A DNA stretch of 64,000 bases from Saccharicrinis fermentans DSM 9555 = JCM 21142 (GTDB taxonomy: Bacteria > Bacteroidota > Bacteroidia > Bacteroidales > Marinilabiliaceae), in the NCBI RefSeq assembly GCF_000517085.1, contig NZ_KI912107.1, positions 752,425-816,424 on the forward strand, given 5' to 3'. The notes under the pieces are model-generated. The model did not search any database. It was not told the origin of the DNA and saw nothing but the letters and a program-made list of their open reading frames with translations. The translations under genes were made by a program, and so were the position numbers. Of the stretch, positions 1 through 8,307 are shown piece by piece; within the stretch, counting starts at the first letter, position 1, and each line of letters begins with the position of its first letter.

Positions 1-780
1 GCAGCTAATCCTGATAAGGTATTGGATGACAATGAGTTTTATACCGTTGGAGAGGTGTATAACTATGGTGCTTCGAGTGGGCGGATGTTTGATAATGGTG
101 GGGTTCAAGTGGATTACTTCGCCAATGGGATGGATGCATTGATTAATTTTGAATTTAAAGGCGATGCCCGAAAGGATTATGAATTTGTGTTTTCTAAATA
201 CTCTAGAATATTAAATAATGAGTTGAAGGGTAAGTCGTTATTGCATTATTTGGCTTCTCATGACGATAGTCACTCCTTTGACAGAGAACGGAAGATGGCC
301 TATAAAGGGGCTAATTGTTTATTGTTAAGTCCAGGTGCTGCGCAAATATATTATGGTGATGAAACGAACCGCCCTCTCATCGTGAAAGGAACGATGGGTG
401 ATGCTACTTTACGCTCTTTTATGAACTGGGATGACATAGCGGCCAATACAGTTGTAAATGAGGTGGCAACACAGGACTTGTTAAGTCATTATCAGAAGCT
501 GGGTAGATTTAGGGCTGCTAATCCATCTATTGGAGCCGGTGTGCATACGCAAATAAGTGCAGAGCCATACGTTTTTAAAAGAGAATATACCAAAGGAGAC
601 TATGTGAATAAGGTGGTGGTTGGTCTTGATTTGACTCCGGGAAAAAAAGAGATTCCTGTGGGAGATGTTTTTGAAAATGGCACAGTGATAACAGATTACT
701 ATTCGGGTGTAAAAGCGAAAGTTAAAGAAGGTAAAGTAATCATTGATTCTCCATTCGATTTGTTGTTGTTGTCTTTGTAA
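1..780 (+). CDS. GH13 alpha-amylase family protein, C-terminal part (partial at window start)
   Basis: The reading frame is open from the first base, so the N-terminus lies outside the window. Glycoside hydrolase family 13 enzymes hydrolyse alpha-glucans through a TIM barrel. What is visible is the end of the barrel: a LASHDDSHSFD stretch matching conserved region IV (the transition-state His-Asp pair), then AAQIYYGDE and MNWDD, typical of the loop after it, and a short beta-rich C-terminal domain. Compartment cannot be judged without the N-terminus. A strong hairpin terminator follows the stop directly. Family assignment is fairly secure, substrate is not. Confidence 0.8.
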   Translation, partial: AANPDKVLDDNEFYTVGEVYNYGASSGRMFDNGGVQVDYFANGMDALINFEFKGDARKDYEFVFSKYSRILNNELKGKSLLHYLASHDDSHSFDRERKMAYKGANCLLLSPGAAQIYYGDETNRPLIVKGTMGDATLRSFMNWDDIAANTVVNEVATQDLLSHYQKLGRFRAANPSIGAGVHTQISAEPYVFKREYTKGDYVNKVVVGLDLTPGKKEIPVGDVFENGTVITDYYSGVKAKVKEGKVIIDSPFDLLLLSL

Positions 781-797
781 AAGTACTTCGTAAGTTA

Positions 798-838
798 ACA
801 AGGGGCTTTTCTTTTTTAGGAGAAGCCCCTTGTTTTTT
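798..838 (+). terminator. Rho-independent terminator after the amylase gene
   Basis: A near-perfect 14-bp inverted repeat (ACAAGGGGCTTTTC pairing with GAGAAGCCCCTTGT) is followed directly by a run of six T. It lies 18 bases after the amylase stop codon. Confidence 0.88.
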
Positions 839-1084
839 GTTGTGTTTCAGTATGGTAGTTTTATTCTGCCAGTTTTATGTATAAATGTTTGGGTAAAAGT
901 TGTATTCATCTACATTTACCTTATTTTTGTGACCAATCATAAATAATAAATGATTGTAGTGCTTACTTGCAGATATTCATGTTTTCGATAATTGTAAAAT
1001 TTATATATTTATTGCTGGTATTGGGTAAGGAATGTTTTTATTAGTGTGTTGCTTAATACTTAGTAGTTATTTTTTATTAATAAA
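839..1084 (+). promoter_or_regulatory. Intergenic promoter region for the exonuclease gene
   Basis: This AT-rich gap has no credible reading frame. TATTTTTG at 922-929 fits the Bacteroidota -7 consensus TAnnTTTG, and GTTG at 899-902 sits 19 bases upstream, close to the -33 TTTG element. This would give a leader of about 150 bases before the exonuclease gene. Nothing else stands out in it. Confidence 0.5.
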
Positions 1085-1852
1085 ATGAAGCTTAATTTAA
1101 AGAATCCCATCGTATTCCTAGATCTTGAAACTACCGGAATAAATGTTGCAACAGATAGAATTGTTGAATTTGCCGCCATTAAAATTAATTTGGATGGTTC
1201 TGAAGAAACACAACGGTATGTGATAAATCCTGAAATGCATATCCCTAAAAAAACATCCGAAATACATGGTTTCTATGACGAGGATGTAAAGGATAGTCCA
1301 ACATTTAAAGAAGTAGCCAGAAAAGTGGCTAAGTTTATCGAAGGCTGTGACTTGGGAGGATATAATTCCAATAAATTTGATATTCCCTTGTTAGCAGAGG
1401 AATTTATACGTGCCGGTGTTGATATAGAAATGAAAAAGAGAAAGTTTGTGGATGTGCAGACTATTTTTCATAAAAAGGAAAAACGGACTCTCGAGGCGGC
1501 TTATAAGTTTTATTGCGAAAAAGATTTGAAAGATGCCCATAGTGCAGAGGCTGATACAAGAGCTACTTATGAAGTATTAAAGGCTCAATTGGATAAGTAC
1601 CCCGATTTAAAAAATGACATCGATTATTTAGCCGAGTTTTCTTCGTATAATAAACATGCCGATTTTGCAGGGCGTTTGGTGTTTGATGAAGATGGAGATG
1701 AGTGTATTAACTTTGGAAAACATAAGGGCAGAAAAGTGAAGGACGTTTTAGATTCTGATCCGGGTTATTATGGTTGGATTATGCAAGGTGATTTTCCATT
1801 GTACACCAAAAAGGTAATTACAAATATTAAACTAAGGGCATTTAATAAGTAA
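1085..1852 (+). CDS. DEDDh 3'-5' exonuclease (DnaQ-like) with an ExoX-type C-terminal domain
   Basis: The protein has 255 residues. The exonuclease fold occupies about residues 8-175, with D13 and E15 (FLDLETTG), D99 (NKFDIPLL), and H152 and D157 (HSAEADTRA), that is, a complete DEDDh two-metal site. The C-terminal ~50 residues (FGKHKGRKVKDV, then YYGWIM) match the small domain found after exonuclease X-type nucleases. It probably trims 3' ends of DNA in repair rather than serving as the polymerase III epsilon subunit. The stop codon overlaps the start of the next gene by one base (TAATG), indicating translational coupling. No SD is seen; the upstream sequence is A/T only. Confidence 0.85.
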   Translation: MKLNLKNPIVFLDLETTGINVATDRIVEFAAIKINLDGSEETQRYVINPEMHIPKKTSEIHGFYDEDVKDSPTFKEVARKVAKFIEGCDLGGYNSNKFDIPLLAEEFIRAGVDIEMKKRKFVDVQTIFHKKEKRTLEAAYKFYCEKDLKDAHSAEADTRATYEVLKAQLDKYPDLKNDIDYLAEFSSYNKHADFAGRLVFDEDGDECINFGKHKGRKVKDVLDSDPGYYGWIMQGDFPLYTKKVITNIKLRAFNK

Positions 1853-2466
1853 TGAAGATAATTTGTATTGGACGTAATTATGTGAACCACGCCAAGGAAC
1901 TGGGGAATGAAGTCCCTGAAGAACCTGTCATATTTTTAAAGCCGGATACCGCTTTGTTGCGAAATAATGATCCTTTTTTTGTACCCGACTTTGCTGAAGA
2001 GTTTCATTACGAAACTGAGATGGTAGTTAAGATCAATCGACTGGGAAAGAGTATTGCGCCTCAGTTTGCACATAGATATTATGAGGAGATTGGTATGGGG
2101 ATTGATTTTACTGCACGCGATTTGCAAAGTAAATTAAAAAGCAAAGGACTACCGTGGGAGCGTGCCAAGGCTTTTGATCATTCGGCAGGTATCTCTAAAA
2201 ACTTTATATCGAAACATCGCTTTAAGGATGTTCAAAATCTGAATTTTTCCTTATTGATTAATGGTGAAGAACGGCAAAAAGGATATACGGGTGATATGTT
2301 GTTTAAGGTGGATGATATTATTGCTTATGTATCTAAATTTTTTACTCTTAAAATTGGAGACTTGATTTATACTGGTACTCCGGCAGGTGTTGGAAAGGTA
2401 AATATTGGAGATCGTTTTGAAGTGTTTCTCGAAAATGAGAAGATGATGGATTTTTTGATTAAATAG
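1852..2466 (+). CDS. Fumarylacetoacetate hydrolase (FAH) family protein
   Basis: The protein has 204 residues, the size of the short FAHD1/YcgM-like group that hydrolyses or decarboxylates acylpyruvates and oxaloacetate-like 2-oxo acids using Mg2+. Visible family motifs are GRNYVNHAKELGN near the N-terminus, FLKPDTALL, the metal-binding HYETEMVVKI, GIDFTARDLQ and the C-terminal YTGTPAGVG. The start codon overlaps the stop of the preceding exonuclease gene, so the two are probably co-translated, although no metabolic link is obvious. A cytosolic enzyme is expected because no signal is present. Exact substrate is unknown. Confidence 0.85.
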   Translation: MKIICIGRNYVNHAKELGNEVPEEPVIFLKPDTALLRNNDPFFVPDFAEEFHYETEMVVKINRLGKSIAPQFAHRYYEEIGMGIDFTARDLQSKLKSKGLPWERAKAFDHSAGISKNFISKHRFKDVQNLNFSLLINGEERQKGYTGDMLFKVDDIIAYVSKFFTLKIGDLIYTGTPAGVGKVNIGDRFEVFLENEKMMDFLIK

Positions 2467-2549
2467 TTGTTGCGCTTTTGTTTGTTGCCGTAGTGTTTTC
2501 CGTGTAGGTGCAATTATATTCGAAATGATTTTACGTTAATAAAATAGTA

Positions 2550-3116
2550 ATGAAAAAGAGATGCAGCTGGTGTGAAGGTTCTGATTTGTATAGATCATAC
2601 CATGATAAGGAATGGGGGATGCCTTTGCATGATGATGATAAATTATTCGAATTTCTTGTTTTGGAATCATTTCAGGCAGGTTTGAGTTGGTCAACCATAC
2701 TGAATAAACGGGAAGCATTCCGCTTGGCATTTGATGATTTTGATGCTGCTAAAATAGTCAATTACAATGAGGAGAAAATTTTTGAGCTTCTCAATAATGC
2801 TCATATTATTCGGAATCGGTTAAAAATTAACGCAACAGTGCATAATGCTGAAACTTACTTGCATATTAAAAAGAAATATGGCTCTTTTGATAAATATATT
2901 TGGCAATTTACAGATTTTAAAGTGATAAAAAATGCTTGGTCTACCGAAGATGATATTCCTCCCACATCACCCGTGTCAGATAAAATGAGTAAGCAGTTAA
3001 AAAAGGATGGGTTTAAGTTTGTGGGTACAACAATCTGTTATGCTTATCTTCAGGCTATTGGGGCTGTCAATGATCATATTACCTCATGTTTTAGATACCA
3101 TGAAGTAGGTGTTTAA
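2550..3116 (+). CDS. tag: DNA-3-methyladenine glycosylase I
   Basis: The 188-residue protein is full length for Tag, which removes 3-methyladenine from alkylated DNA. It has the helix-hairpin-helix glycosylase pattern with the characteristic zinc site: C5 and H18 (RCSWC...SYHDKEWG) and H176 and C180 (NDHITSCF). E39, in FLVLESFQAGLSW, is at the position of the conserved glutamate of the base pocket. It lies 83 bases after the FAH gene in the same direction, so it may share the transcript with the upstream exonuclease gene, giving a small repair-flavoured group. The start at 2550 follows an A/T-rich leader without an SD. Confidence 0.93.
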   Translation: MKKRCSWCEGSDLYRSYHDKEWGMPLHDDDKLFEFLVLESFQAGLSWSTILNKREAFRLAFDDFDAAKIVNYNEEKIFELLNNAHIIRNRLKINATVHNAETYLHIKKKYGSFDKYIWQFTDFKVIKNAWSTEDDIPPTSPVSDKMSKQLKKDGFKFVGTTICYAYLQAIGAVNDHITSCFRYHEVGV

Positions 3117-3178
3117 GTTTATGAGAGTTCTTGTTTAGTGTATGTTTGGAGGTAGAGCTTATCCTAAAAATTATGTTA

Positions 3179-3204
3179 CAACAAGCTCTGTGTAGAGCTT
3201 GTTG
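3179..3204. terminator. Perfect 11-bp stem-loop between convergent genes
   Basis: CAACAAGCTCT and AGAGCTTGTTG pair perfectly around a GTGT loop. There is no T run on either side, but the position between the tag gene (+) and a minus-strand small gene suggests a shared terminator. Confidence 0.55.
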
Positions 3205-3254
3205 ACAAATTGCGTATAAGCGATGAATTTAATAGGAACACATACTTGCTCCTT

Positions 3255-3482
3255 TTAGTATTCATCGTCATCATCTTCCAATACATAATCTTGATCTATA
3301 TAAAAATCTGAATTGTCAAAATCAAGATTGTCAAAATCATCATCCATAGCATCATATATGGAGATTTTTTTACTTACTTTCCCAGATTTAGATTTAACCG
3401 GTTTTAAACCTTTTCTGTCATCAAATTCATGATAAGCTGAGCGCTTATTGCTCTTCTTACTAAAATTCTGTTTTGATTTCAT
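3255..3482 (-). CDS. Small basic-then-acidic hypothetical protein (paralogue A)
   Basis: The product is about 75 residues from the ATG at 3482, chosen over an alternative start 24 bases upstream because MKSKQNF aligns with the MKSRKVE start of the paralogue at 3854-4063. The N-terminal half is Lys/Ser rich with a YHEFDDRKG motif; the C-terminal half is strongly acidic (Asp/Glu runs with Tyr). No signal peptide or membrane segment is present and no family is recognised. The shared order of a basic tract, an H-E/D-F-[ED]-[ED]-[KR]-KG motif and an acidic tail in both paralogues supports real coding. Confidence 0.6.
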   Translation of the reverse strand: MKSKQNFSKKSNKRSAYHEFDDRKGLKPVKSKSGKVSKKISIYDAMDDDFDNLDFDNSDFYIDQDYVLEDDDDEY

Positions 3483-3506
3483 AATGTTTAAGCTACTAAA
3501 TTTCAC

Positions 3507-3853
3507 TATTCACCCATTGTATATTGGGGCCGGGTGCAGCCGGTTTATAAAAAAACAATTGTAAAATATTATTTAAAGTAAGCAGCTCAACATGATATGT
3601 TGAGCCAATAGGGGTATTTCCTATGTTGAAAATATTTGAATGTGAATAATATGGAATATTAAGCGTATTGAATATATTGTTCCAATGTTCGTATAGACGA
3701 ACAAAGAAACAGAAAGGACTTGAATTAGAAATGAGTCCTTGAGAGACGAATGTTATCATCCTCCGGTACATGAATTTTAAGAATGTAGAATTCTCCATTT
3801 CAATAGTTAATACCGGCGGTTAATCTTCTGTTTTTTTTGACGCCATGATGTGT
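3507..3853. other. Hairpin-rich intergenic stretch between the two small paralogous genes
   Basis: This gap holds three perfect stem-loops: 3585-3605 (GCTCAACAT, 3-base loop), 3686-3703 (TGTTCGT, 4-base loop) and 3714-3740 (AAGGACT, 13-base loop). It also has a short CCGG-based one near 3530. A 100-codon minus-strand reading frame covers most of it, but its composition (Asn, Phe and Ile rich, no start signal) looks non-coding. A structured leader or small RNA upstream of the 3255-3482 gene is possible. Confidence 0.45.
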
Positions 3854-4063
3854 CTAATACAAATCTTCTTCATCAAAGTAATAATCATCGTCAAAACCAT
3901 GAAATCCTTCTCCTAGGATTTCACCGAAGTCATCGGCTAACTCTTCTTGTATTTTAGTAGTCTTGTTTCTGTTAACAGGATTTGGACGATTCCCTTTTTT
4001 TTCTTCAAAATCTTCATGTGAAGAAACTTTTGATTTTCTGGTTTCTACTTTTCTCGATTTCAT
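3854..4063 (-). CDS. Small basic-then-acidic hypothetical protein (paralogue B)
   Basis: The product is 69 residues. The start is fixed at the ATG at 4063 by a consensus AGGAGG at 4071-4076, seven bases upstream, rather than the TTG at 4069. This is notable because nearly all other genes here lack an SD. Residues 1-40 are basic (MKSRKVETRKSK) with HEDFEEKKG; residues 45-69 are acidic and aromatic (GFDDDYYFDEEDLY). It is a clear paralogue of the 3255-3482 product in layout and motif. The protein is cytosolic, of unknown function; a nucleic-acid- or ribosome-associated role is only a guess from the charge pattern. Confidence 0.68.
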   Translation of the reverse strand: MKSRKVETRKSKVSSHEDFEEKKGNRPNPVNRNKTTKIQEELADDFGEILGEGFHGFDDDYYFDEEDLY

Positions 4064-4070
4064 AATCAAT

Positions 4071-4076
4071 CCTCCT
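4071..4076 (-). promoter_or_regulatory. Consensus Shine-Dalgarno site
   Basis: AGGAGG on the minus strand, 7 bases before the ATG at 4063. It decides the start codon and is unusual in a genome where starts are otherwise preceded by A/T-rich sequence. Confidence 0.75.
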
Positions 4077-4212
4077 AATATTTGATATGGTATATGTTGG
4101 TATTACAAATTTAAAATTAGTTAGCTTGTATTATTTTTACTCGAATCTACGTTAAAAAGTTCTGTTTTTAAAGATTTTTTTTCATGTTTTTTTTCAATAT
4201 TGTAATATGGAT

Positions 4213-5607
4213 TTATCGGTTTTTAACAACGTATAATTGGCCTGATGCATATCTTATTACTTTGATTTTTTCCCCTTTGTCTACCATACCTATTTCTGCC
4301 ACAGCATCATATGTCTCATCATTTATCAGTACTTTGCCCGAAGGACGTAAGGTCGTTTGGGCAAGACCAACGGCACCAATCAGGTGTTTGGGTTCTGTAT
4401 CTACTCCTATATAACCTAAATCCATATCCTGTGAAATTAGTAAGGCTACCTTTGCTAAAGGCCCGCTTGTAAAGAGTTTTTGGCTTAAGGGGATGGCTAC
4501 AATAAAGGCTAAGAATGTTCCAGCCGACACGATGATGAGCGACATAAATAATTCATTGGTAGGTACATTGGAAAAATCAAATACCACATTGTCTACCAAG
4601 CTTAAGGTAAGTCCCGTAAAGACCAGTATTATTCCAGAAATACCAGCAATTCCAAAACCGGGTATCACAAATATTTCCAATGCAATAAGAACGATCCCGA
4701 TCACAAATAATATAATTTCCCAATTGGCTGCCAGTCCGTCTATATATAATGGGGCAAAATAAAGAATGGCTGCAATGGCCGAAGCGAGCAAAGGAAAGCC
4801 TATGCCAGGAGATTGTAGCTCAAAATATAAGCCTCCAATAATGACCAATATTAATATGCCATGAAGGATAGGGTTGGTTAAAAATCCTTTCAGTCCATCA
4901 TAAAAGGTGGGCTTGTATGTAATAATTTGATATTCGCGATATCCAAGTTTTTCAATGACTTCATTGATACTTTCTGCTTTTCCTTCGCAAAAACCATTTT
5001 CTATGGCTTCTAGCGTGGTGAAAGTGAGTATTTTTCCGGTATCTATAATTCCCTCAATGTAGATGCTTTCGTCTACCATAGCTTCGGCAATATGAGGATC
5101 TCTCTTCCAAACATAGGCAGTGTCTGTACCGTTAATAATAGTGTCTTTGCCGTGTGCCTCGGCGGTGGCACGAATGGTAGATCGCATGTAGCTTTGGTAT
5201 TTGTCGGGCATTTTTTCTCCTGACTGATTGACCACAGTAGCAGCTCCTATATTGGCACCGGGACGCATGTAAATACTATCGCATGCTATTGAAATGAGCG
5301 CTCCTGCAGAAGCAGCATTGTTATCTATAAAAACATGAACAGGAATTTTACTGTTTAATATTTTTGTTCGAATGGAATCGGCAAATACGACTTGTCCACC
5401 ATAGGTGTTCAGATGAAGAAGGATGACATCTGCATTTACTTTATTGGCTTCTTCAAAGGCAAATTGGGTATATATCCAGGAGGTGCTGCCAATTTCTCGC
5501 TTGATATCGAACTTGTACACAATAGCTTGATCCTGGAGGGTATCCTTTTGTGCAAAAGAGGTGGTTACGATGAGAAATAATACTATAATAGAGATAAGTT
5601 GTTTCAT
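4213..5607 (-). CDS. NfeD-family membrane-bound serine protease (ClpP class)
   Basis: The protein has 464 residues: a signal peptide (residues 1-20, ending TTSFAQ), a ClpP/crotonase-like protease domain (about 30-235), four to six membrane segments (about 245-390) and a C-terminal NfeD OB-fold (about 405-464). S100 in DNNAASAGALIS and K136 in MPDKYQS fit the Ser-Lys catalytic dyad of long NfeD proteins, which cleave stomatin-type partners and affect membrane organisation. No stomatin gene lies next to it. An IS701-family element is inserted 29 bases upstream of its start codon, separating it from the EI24/CysZ-like gene on the same strand and perhaps from its promoter. Confidence 0.88.
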   Translation of the reverse strand: MKQLISIIVLFLIVTTSFAQKDTLQDQAIVYKFDIKREIGSTSWIYTQFAFEEANKVNADVILLHLNTYGGQVVFADSIRTKILNSKIPVHVFIDNNAASAGALISIACDSIYMRPGANIGAATVVNQSGEKMPDKYQSYMRSTIRATAEAHGKDTIINGTDTAYVWKRDPHIAEAMVDESIYIEGIIDTGKILTFTTLEAIENGFCEGKAESINEVIEKLGYREYQIITYKPTFYDGLKGFLTNPILHGILILVIIGGLYFELQSPGIGFPLLASAIAAILYFAPLYIDGLAANWEIILFVIGIVLIALEIFVIPGFGIAGISGIILVFTGLTLSLVDNVVFDFSNVPTNELFMSLIIVSAGTFLAFIVAIPLSQKLFTSGPLAKVALLISQDMDLGYIGVDTEPKHLIGAVGLAQTTLRPSGKVLINDETYDAVAEIGMVDKGEKIKVIRYASGQLYVVKNR

Positions 5608-5636
5608 CTAAAATTCAATTTAGTTTATTCAATTAA

Positions 5637-5653
5637 TTCTACTTTAACAGATT
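5637..5653. repeat. IS terminal inverted repeat, left
   Basis: TTCTACTTTAACAGATT matches the reverse complement of 7142-7158 at all 17 positions. TTAA lies immediately outside. Confidence 0.9.
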
Positions 5654-6960
5654 TATTGCTTTGAATAACAGAGGTCTATGTCACGCTGTCGCTTTTCATG
5701 TCGCTGCTGCAGTTTTTCCAGCATCCGTTCATCGGTCATTTCACGATAAAATTTGTATACCATAAAATCCATAATGTCTCTTGCCGACAACAATGGGACT
5801 TCGTCTTGATTCAATAGTTTTTCTTTCAGCATAAAGCTGCCCACCATTAAGTTGAGGGCTACTTGGTGATGCCATGACAGCCATTTGCGGGTTTGGAACT
5901 GATCCAAGCCTACTATCTGTTTTTGCTCTTTGAAGCTATGCTCAATGAAAAAGCGTTGTGCCTGCATGTATGCCAGCGCCTGATGCGTGTATTGAGCAAG
6001 TTCTGCGTTAGTGAACGAATATTTTATTTCTACTCCCTGCTTTGTCTTTCTTTTCGAAATGACCAGCAACCGTTTCTCAACAATGTTCTGAACCTTATCC
6101 CAAATGTAAACTGTCTTAAAATGGAACAATCCCTTCAGCTTTCCCTTGGCAGAATCACGAATGTCAAGCTTTTTCCAGTCCTTGTTTGTAAGCGTTTCTA
6201 TATATTCGTTAGCGTTTACCGATGGGGTGCTTGCCTTCGGCCTTTTGGGTGGGCGCCCACGATTGCTCTTTCGCTCTGGAATATGTAGTTCTGGTTTTTC
6301 AAGGTGGATTTTTTGATCGCTATGAATGTCAAGCATGTACACCAAACCCATATCCTCAACCGAACGGGTAAACGCAAGGTCATTGCCATAAAGTCCATCC
6401 CCCCCAACGTAATCGAACTCGATACCCATTTCCAGTTGGTGCTTCACAATATCTGTAGCCAGCTCCGGTTTTGTCTTGAAAACCCTGTCCTCTTTGGGGA
6501 TGCCAGCAGTTTCACACCTGGCGTTGTTAGTACACCATGACCTTGGAAGGTACAGTCTCGTGTCGACCAACGCTGCATATTTGTCCGTGCACAAGCAACC
6601 AAAAACTGCAACCTGCGAGTTTGCAGTCTTCCCAACGTTCCCGCAATACTGGTGATCAACACCAATGCTTTTGTCACCTTTTTTCACCCATCCGCTTTCG
6701 TCTATGAGTAATCCTTTTAATTTTTGGTTTGGGAGTGATTGGTCTACCTGATTTGCTATTTGGTCGATGACAGCTCTTGCATCCCAATTGGATTCGGTGA
6801 TAAAATGCTGCATCTTATGGTAGTCTGCGTTTAATGTCTCAGTGATGCGTTCGATGTTTTTCAAATCGCTTAAAGCTAGACCTTCGACGTATTGAGTAGC
6901 TTTGTCGAAGTTGGATTTTGTTCTATTTTTAAAATGGTGCTGAAATTCAGATAAATACAC
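5653..6960 (-). CDS. IS701-family DDE transposase
   Basis: The protein has 435 residues and is full length, with no frameshift. The DDE triad is visible: D87 in LLIDESGWVKKG, D188 in YVGGDGLYG, and E340 in RFFIEHSFKEQK followed by GLDQFQTRKW, the last being typical of IS701. The N-terminal segment FITESNWDARAV and the motif VDHQYCGNVGKTANSQV are also family hallmarks. A Lys/Arg/Pro-rich insertion (about 228-246) lies between the second D and the E. The stop codon overlaps the last base of the left inverted repeat. It would catalyse cut-and-paste movement of its own element. Confidence 0.93.
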   Translation of the reverse strand: MYLSEFQHHFKNRTKSNFDKATQYVEGLALSDLKNIERITETLNADYHKMQHFITESNWDARAVIDQIANQVDQSLPNQKLKGLLIDESGWVKKGDKSIGVDHQYCGNVGKTANSQVAVFGCLCTDKYAALVDTRLYLPRSWCTNNARCETAGIPKEDRVFKTKPELATDIVKHQLEMGIEFDYVGGDGLYGNDLAFTRSVEDMGLVYMLDIHSDQKIHLEKPELHIPERKSNRGRPPKRPKASTPSVNANEYIETLTNKDWKKLDIRDSAKGKLKGLFHFKTVYIWDKVQNIVEKRLLVISKRKTKQGVEIKYSFTNAELAQYTHQALAYMQAQRFFIEHSFKEQKQIVGLDQFQTRKWLSWHHQVALNLMVGSFMLKEKLLNQDEVPLLSARDIMDFMVYKFYREMTDERMLEKLQQRHEKRQRDIDLCYSKQ

Positions 6961-7141
6961 TTCAAGTCGGTTGTTGACCGCTAGCAGTGTTTTACCATTA
7001 TTCGTATATTTTTTTAAGTTTTTCGCCCGTTACCCATTGCAAACTTGAGTTTTGTTCTTTGTTTCAATTGCAATATACTAATTTACTGTTTATTACGAAA
7101 GAAAAACAATACTAAATTATCGTTTTTTCAGTGATCATTTT

Positions 7142-7158
7142 AATCTGTTAAAGTAGAA
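7142..7158. repeat. IS terminal inverted repeat, right
   Basis: This is a perfect inverted copy of 5637-5653, with TTAA outside at 7159-7162. Confidence 0.9.
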
Positions 7159-7208
7159 TTAAAAGTAATTATTTTAACAACAATGTAAGAATAATCATCG
7201 CTTTTTAT

Positions 7209-8000
7209 TTAAGATGCCTTTAAATCTTCTCTTATCATTGCCTCTGTAGTTGCTATGGTGGCGGCTGTTACACTGATAATAGATACAAAACTTGAAATGA
7301 GAACGCCAAGAAACGGAATAAGTAGAGCCAGCGAGAAAATAGTGCCGTTGCCCAAGGCCAATCCTTTATTGGTTTTTACGAAGGATACGCTTTCTGTGAT
7401 ATTCATTTTTTTGCGTTCTAAGGAATAGTCGATAAAAGAGAACCCATAAAAATAGGCGGAAACAAAAAACAAAGTAATCCCTGTAAAGAAACCTACCACG
7501 GGAACGAAACTAAGAACGAATAACACTACGGTCAAAATTAACTCAATAGCTAAGTTGCGTAGTGCCAATCTAATACCTCGCCATATGTCTTTTAAAAACT
7601 GCTGAAACTCAAAGGGGAAATCTTCTCCGGTTAAAATGCTTTCTACTTTTTCGGAAAGAAACGCGTATACTGGAGATAATAAGATAATGACTAAATAGCC
7701 TCCAATGTAGGCAAACATTAGAAAGAACATGATGCGAACCATGATAAACATGAAGAACTCTACCACTGAACTTAAGAAACCAGATCCCCAAAATTCCCAG
7801 CTGTCCATGTTTATCCAATCGGTTACATAAACGAACCACCTGGTGCTTAGGTTTACGGTTGAGGTATATCCAATAACCAGTAATAGAATGTTTAACAATA
7901 GAGGAAACAGCAGGTACCATGTTAATCGGTGCTTTCTAATGAATACGAATGCCCTTGAGTAACTCTTTATCCCTAGTGTGAATCCTTTTTTAAAAGTCAT
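7209..8000 (-). CDS. EI24 domain / CysZ-like membrane protein
   Basis: The 263-residue protein starts with MTFKKGFTLGIKSYSRAF, the amphipathic opening of EI24/CysZ proteins, followed by about four long hydrophobic segments (about 28-50, 75-115, 150-190 and 215-255). CysZ proteins conduct sulfate in Proteobacteria; Bacteroidota members are usually annotated only by the domain, so the substrate is not claimed. It points toward nfeD and was probably only about 75 bases from it before the IS arrived. No SD is seen. Confidence 0.75.
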   Translation of the reverse strand: MTFKKGFTLGIKSYSRAFVFIRKHRLTWYLLFPLLLNILLLVIGYTSTVNLSTRWFVYVTDWINMDSWEFWGSGFLSSVVEFFMFIMVRIMFFLMFAYIGGYLVIILLSPVYAFLSEKVESILTGEDFPFEFQQFLKDIWRGIRLALRNLAIELILTVVLFVLSFVPVVGFFTGITLFFVSAYFYGFSFIDYSLERKKMNITESVSFVKTNKGLALGNGTIFSLALLIPFLGVLISSFVSIISVTAATIATTEAMIREDLKAS

Positions 8001-8103
8001 TATATTATTTTTTGTTTTTTACAAAATTATCAAAGAATATGATCTAACAAAATGCTTCGTCATAAAGATATTTGCTTCAAATAAGTAATTTTAATGGTCT
8101 GTT

Positions 8104-8209
8104 GGTATAACTGATAACGGGCATGACCAGTGTATATAATGGGATGCACCGGTAGATGATAAAATTTGCAGAACTTAGTGAAGTTTTGCTATCTTTTCAT
8201 CATATGAAA
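8104..8209 (+). repeat. Dispersed structured module, type 2 (copy A2)
   Basis: Aligned from ATAACTG through GGCATGACCAG, GGT-ATGAT and TTAGTGAAGTTTTGCTA to CATATGAAA, it is a diverged match to the type 2 modules at 26329-26430 and 35895-35996 (minus strand). It joins end to end with a type 1 module at the shared CATATGAAAC. Confidence 0.65.
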
Positions 8210-8299
8210 CGAGCCATGGGAATGGATTCACACACAGGTGAATGATTATCACGGCGAGTTCCATATGACCATTAAGAAACAAATTATAAACATATGAAA
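8201..8299 (+). repeat. Dispersed structured module, type 1 (copy A1)
   Basis: Outer arms CATATGAAACGAGCC (8201-8215) and GGCGAGTTCCATATG (8253-8267) form an imperfect inverted repeat (12 of 15 positions). Inside, ATTCAC (8226-8231) pairs with GTGAAT (8238-8243) around ACACAG. The 3' tail ATGACCATTAAGAAACAAATTATAA ends in CATATGAAA. The final ATG opens only a four-codon frame here. It lies just upstream of the purB promoter. Confidence 0.75.
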
Positions 8300-8307
8300 A
8301 AGTTCTA

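Larger units (their letters stand above)
5637..7158. mobile_element. IS701-family insertion sequence, complete
   Basis: The element is 1522 bp, bounded by perfect 17-bp terminal inverted repeats (5637-5653 and 7142-7158) and flanked by TTAA at 5633-5636 and 7159-7162. TTAA fits the 4-bp YTAR target duplication expected of IS701. One intact transposase occupies most of it. Removing the element and one TTAA copy would leave about 75 bases between the EI24-like gene and nfeD, so it probably interrupts a former operon or leader. Intact ends and an open frame suggest recent insertion. Confidence 0.9.

Noticed and set aside
481-801. Minus-strand frame across the amylase end
   Set aside because: It is antisense to a clear GH13 domain and includes half of a terminator; a shadow frame.
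3496-3798. 100-codon minus-strand frame between the two small paralogues
   Set aside because: It overlaps the start of the downstream gene, has Asn/Ile/Phe-rich composition with no start signal or family match, and covers three perfect stem-loops; the stretch looks non-coding.
5893-6288. Plus-strand frame inside the IS
   Set aside because: Antisense to the intact IS701 transposase, with no family similarity.
8291-8305. Frame started by the terminal ATG of module A1
   Set aside because: Only four codons (M-K-K-F) before a stop; purB has its own promoter and start.
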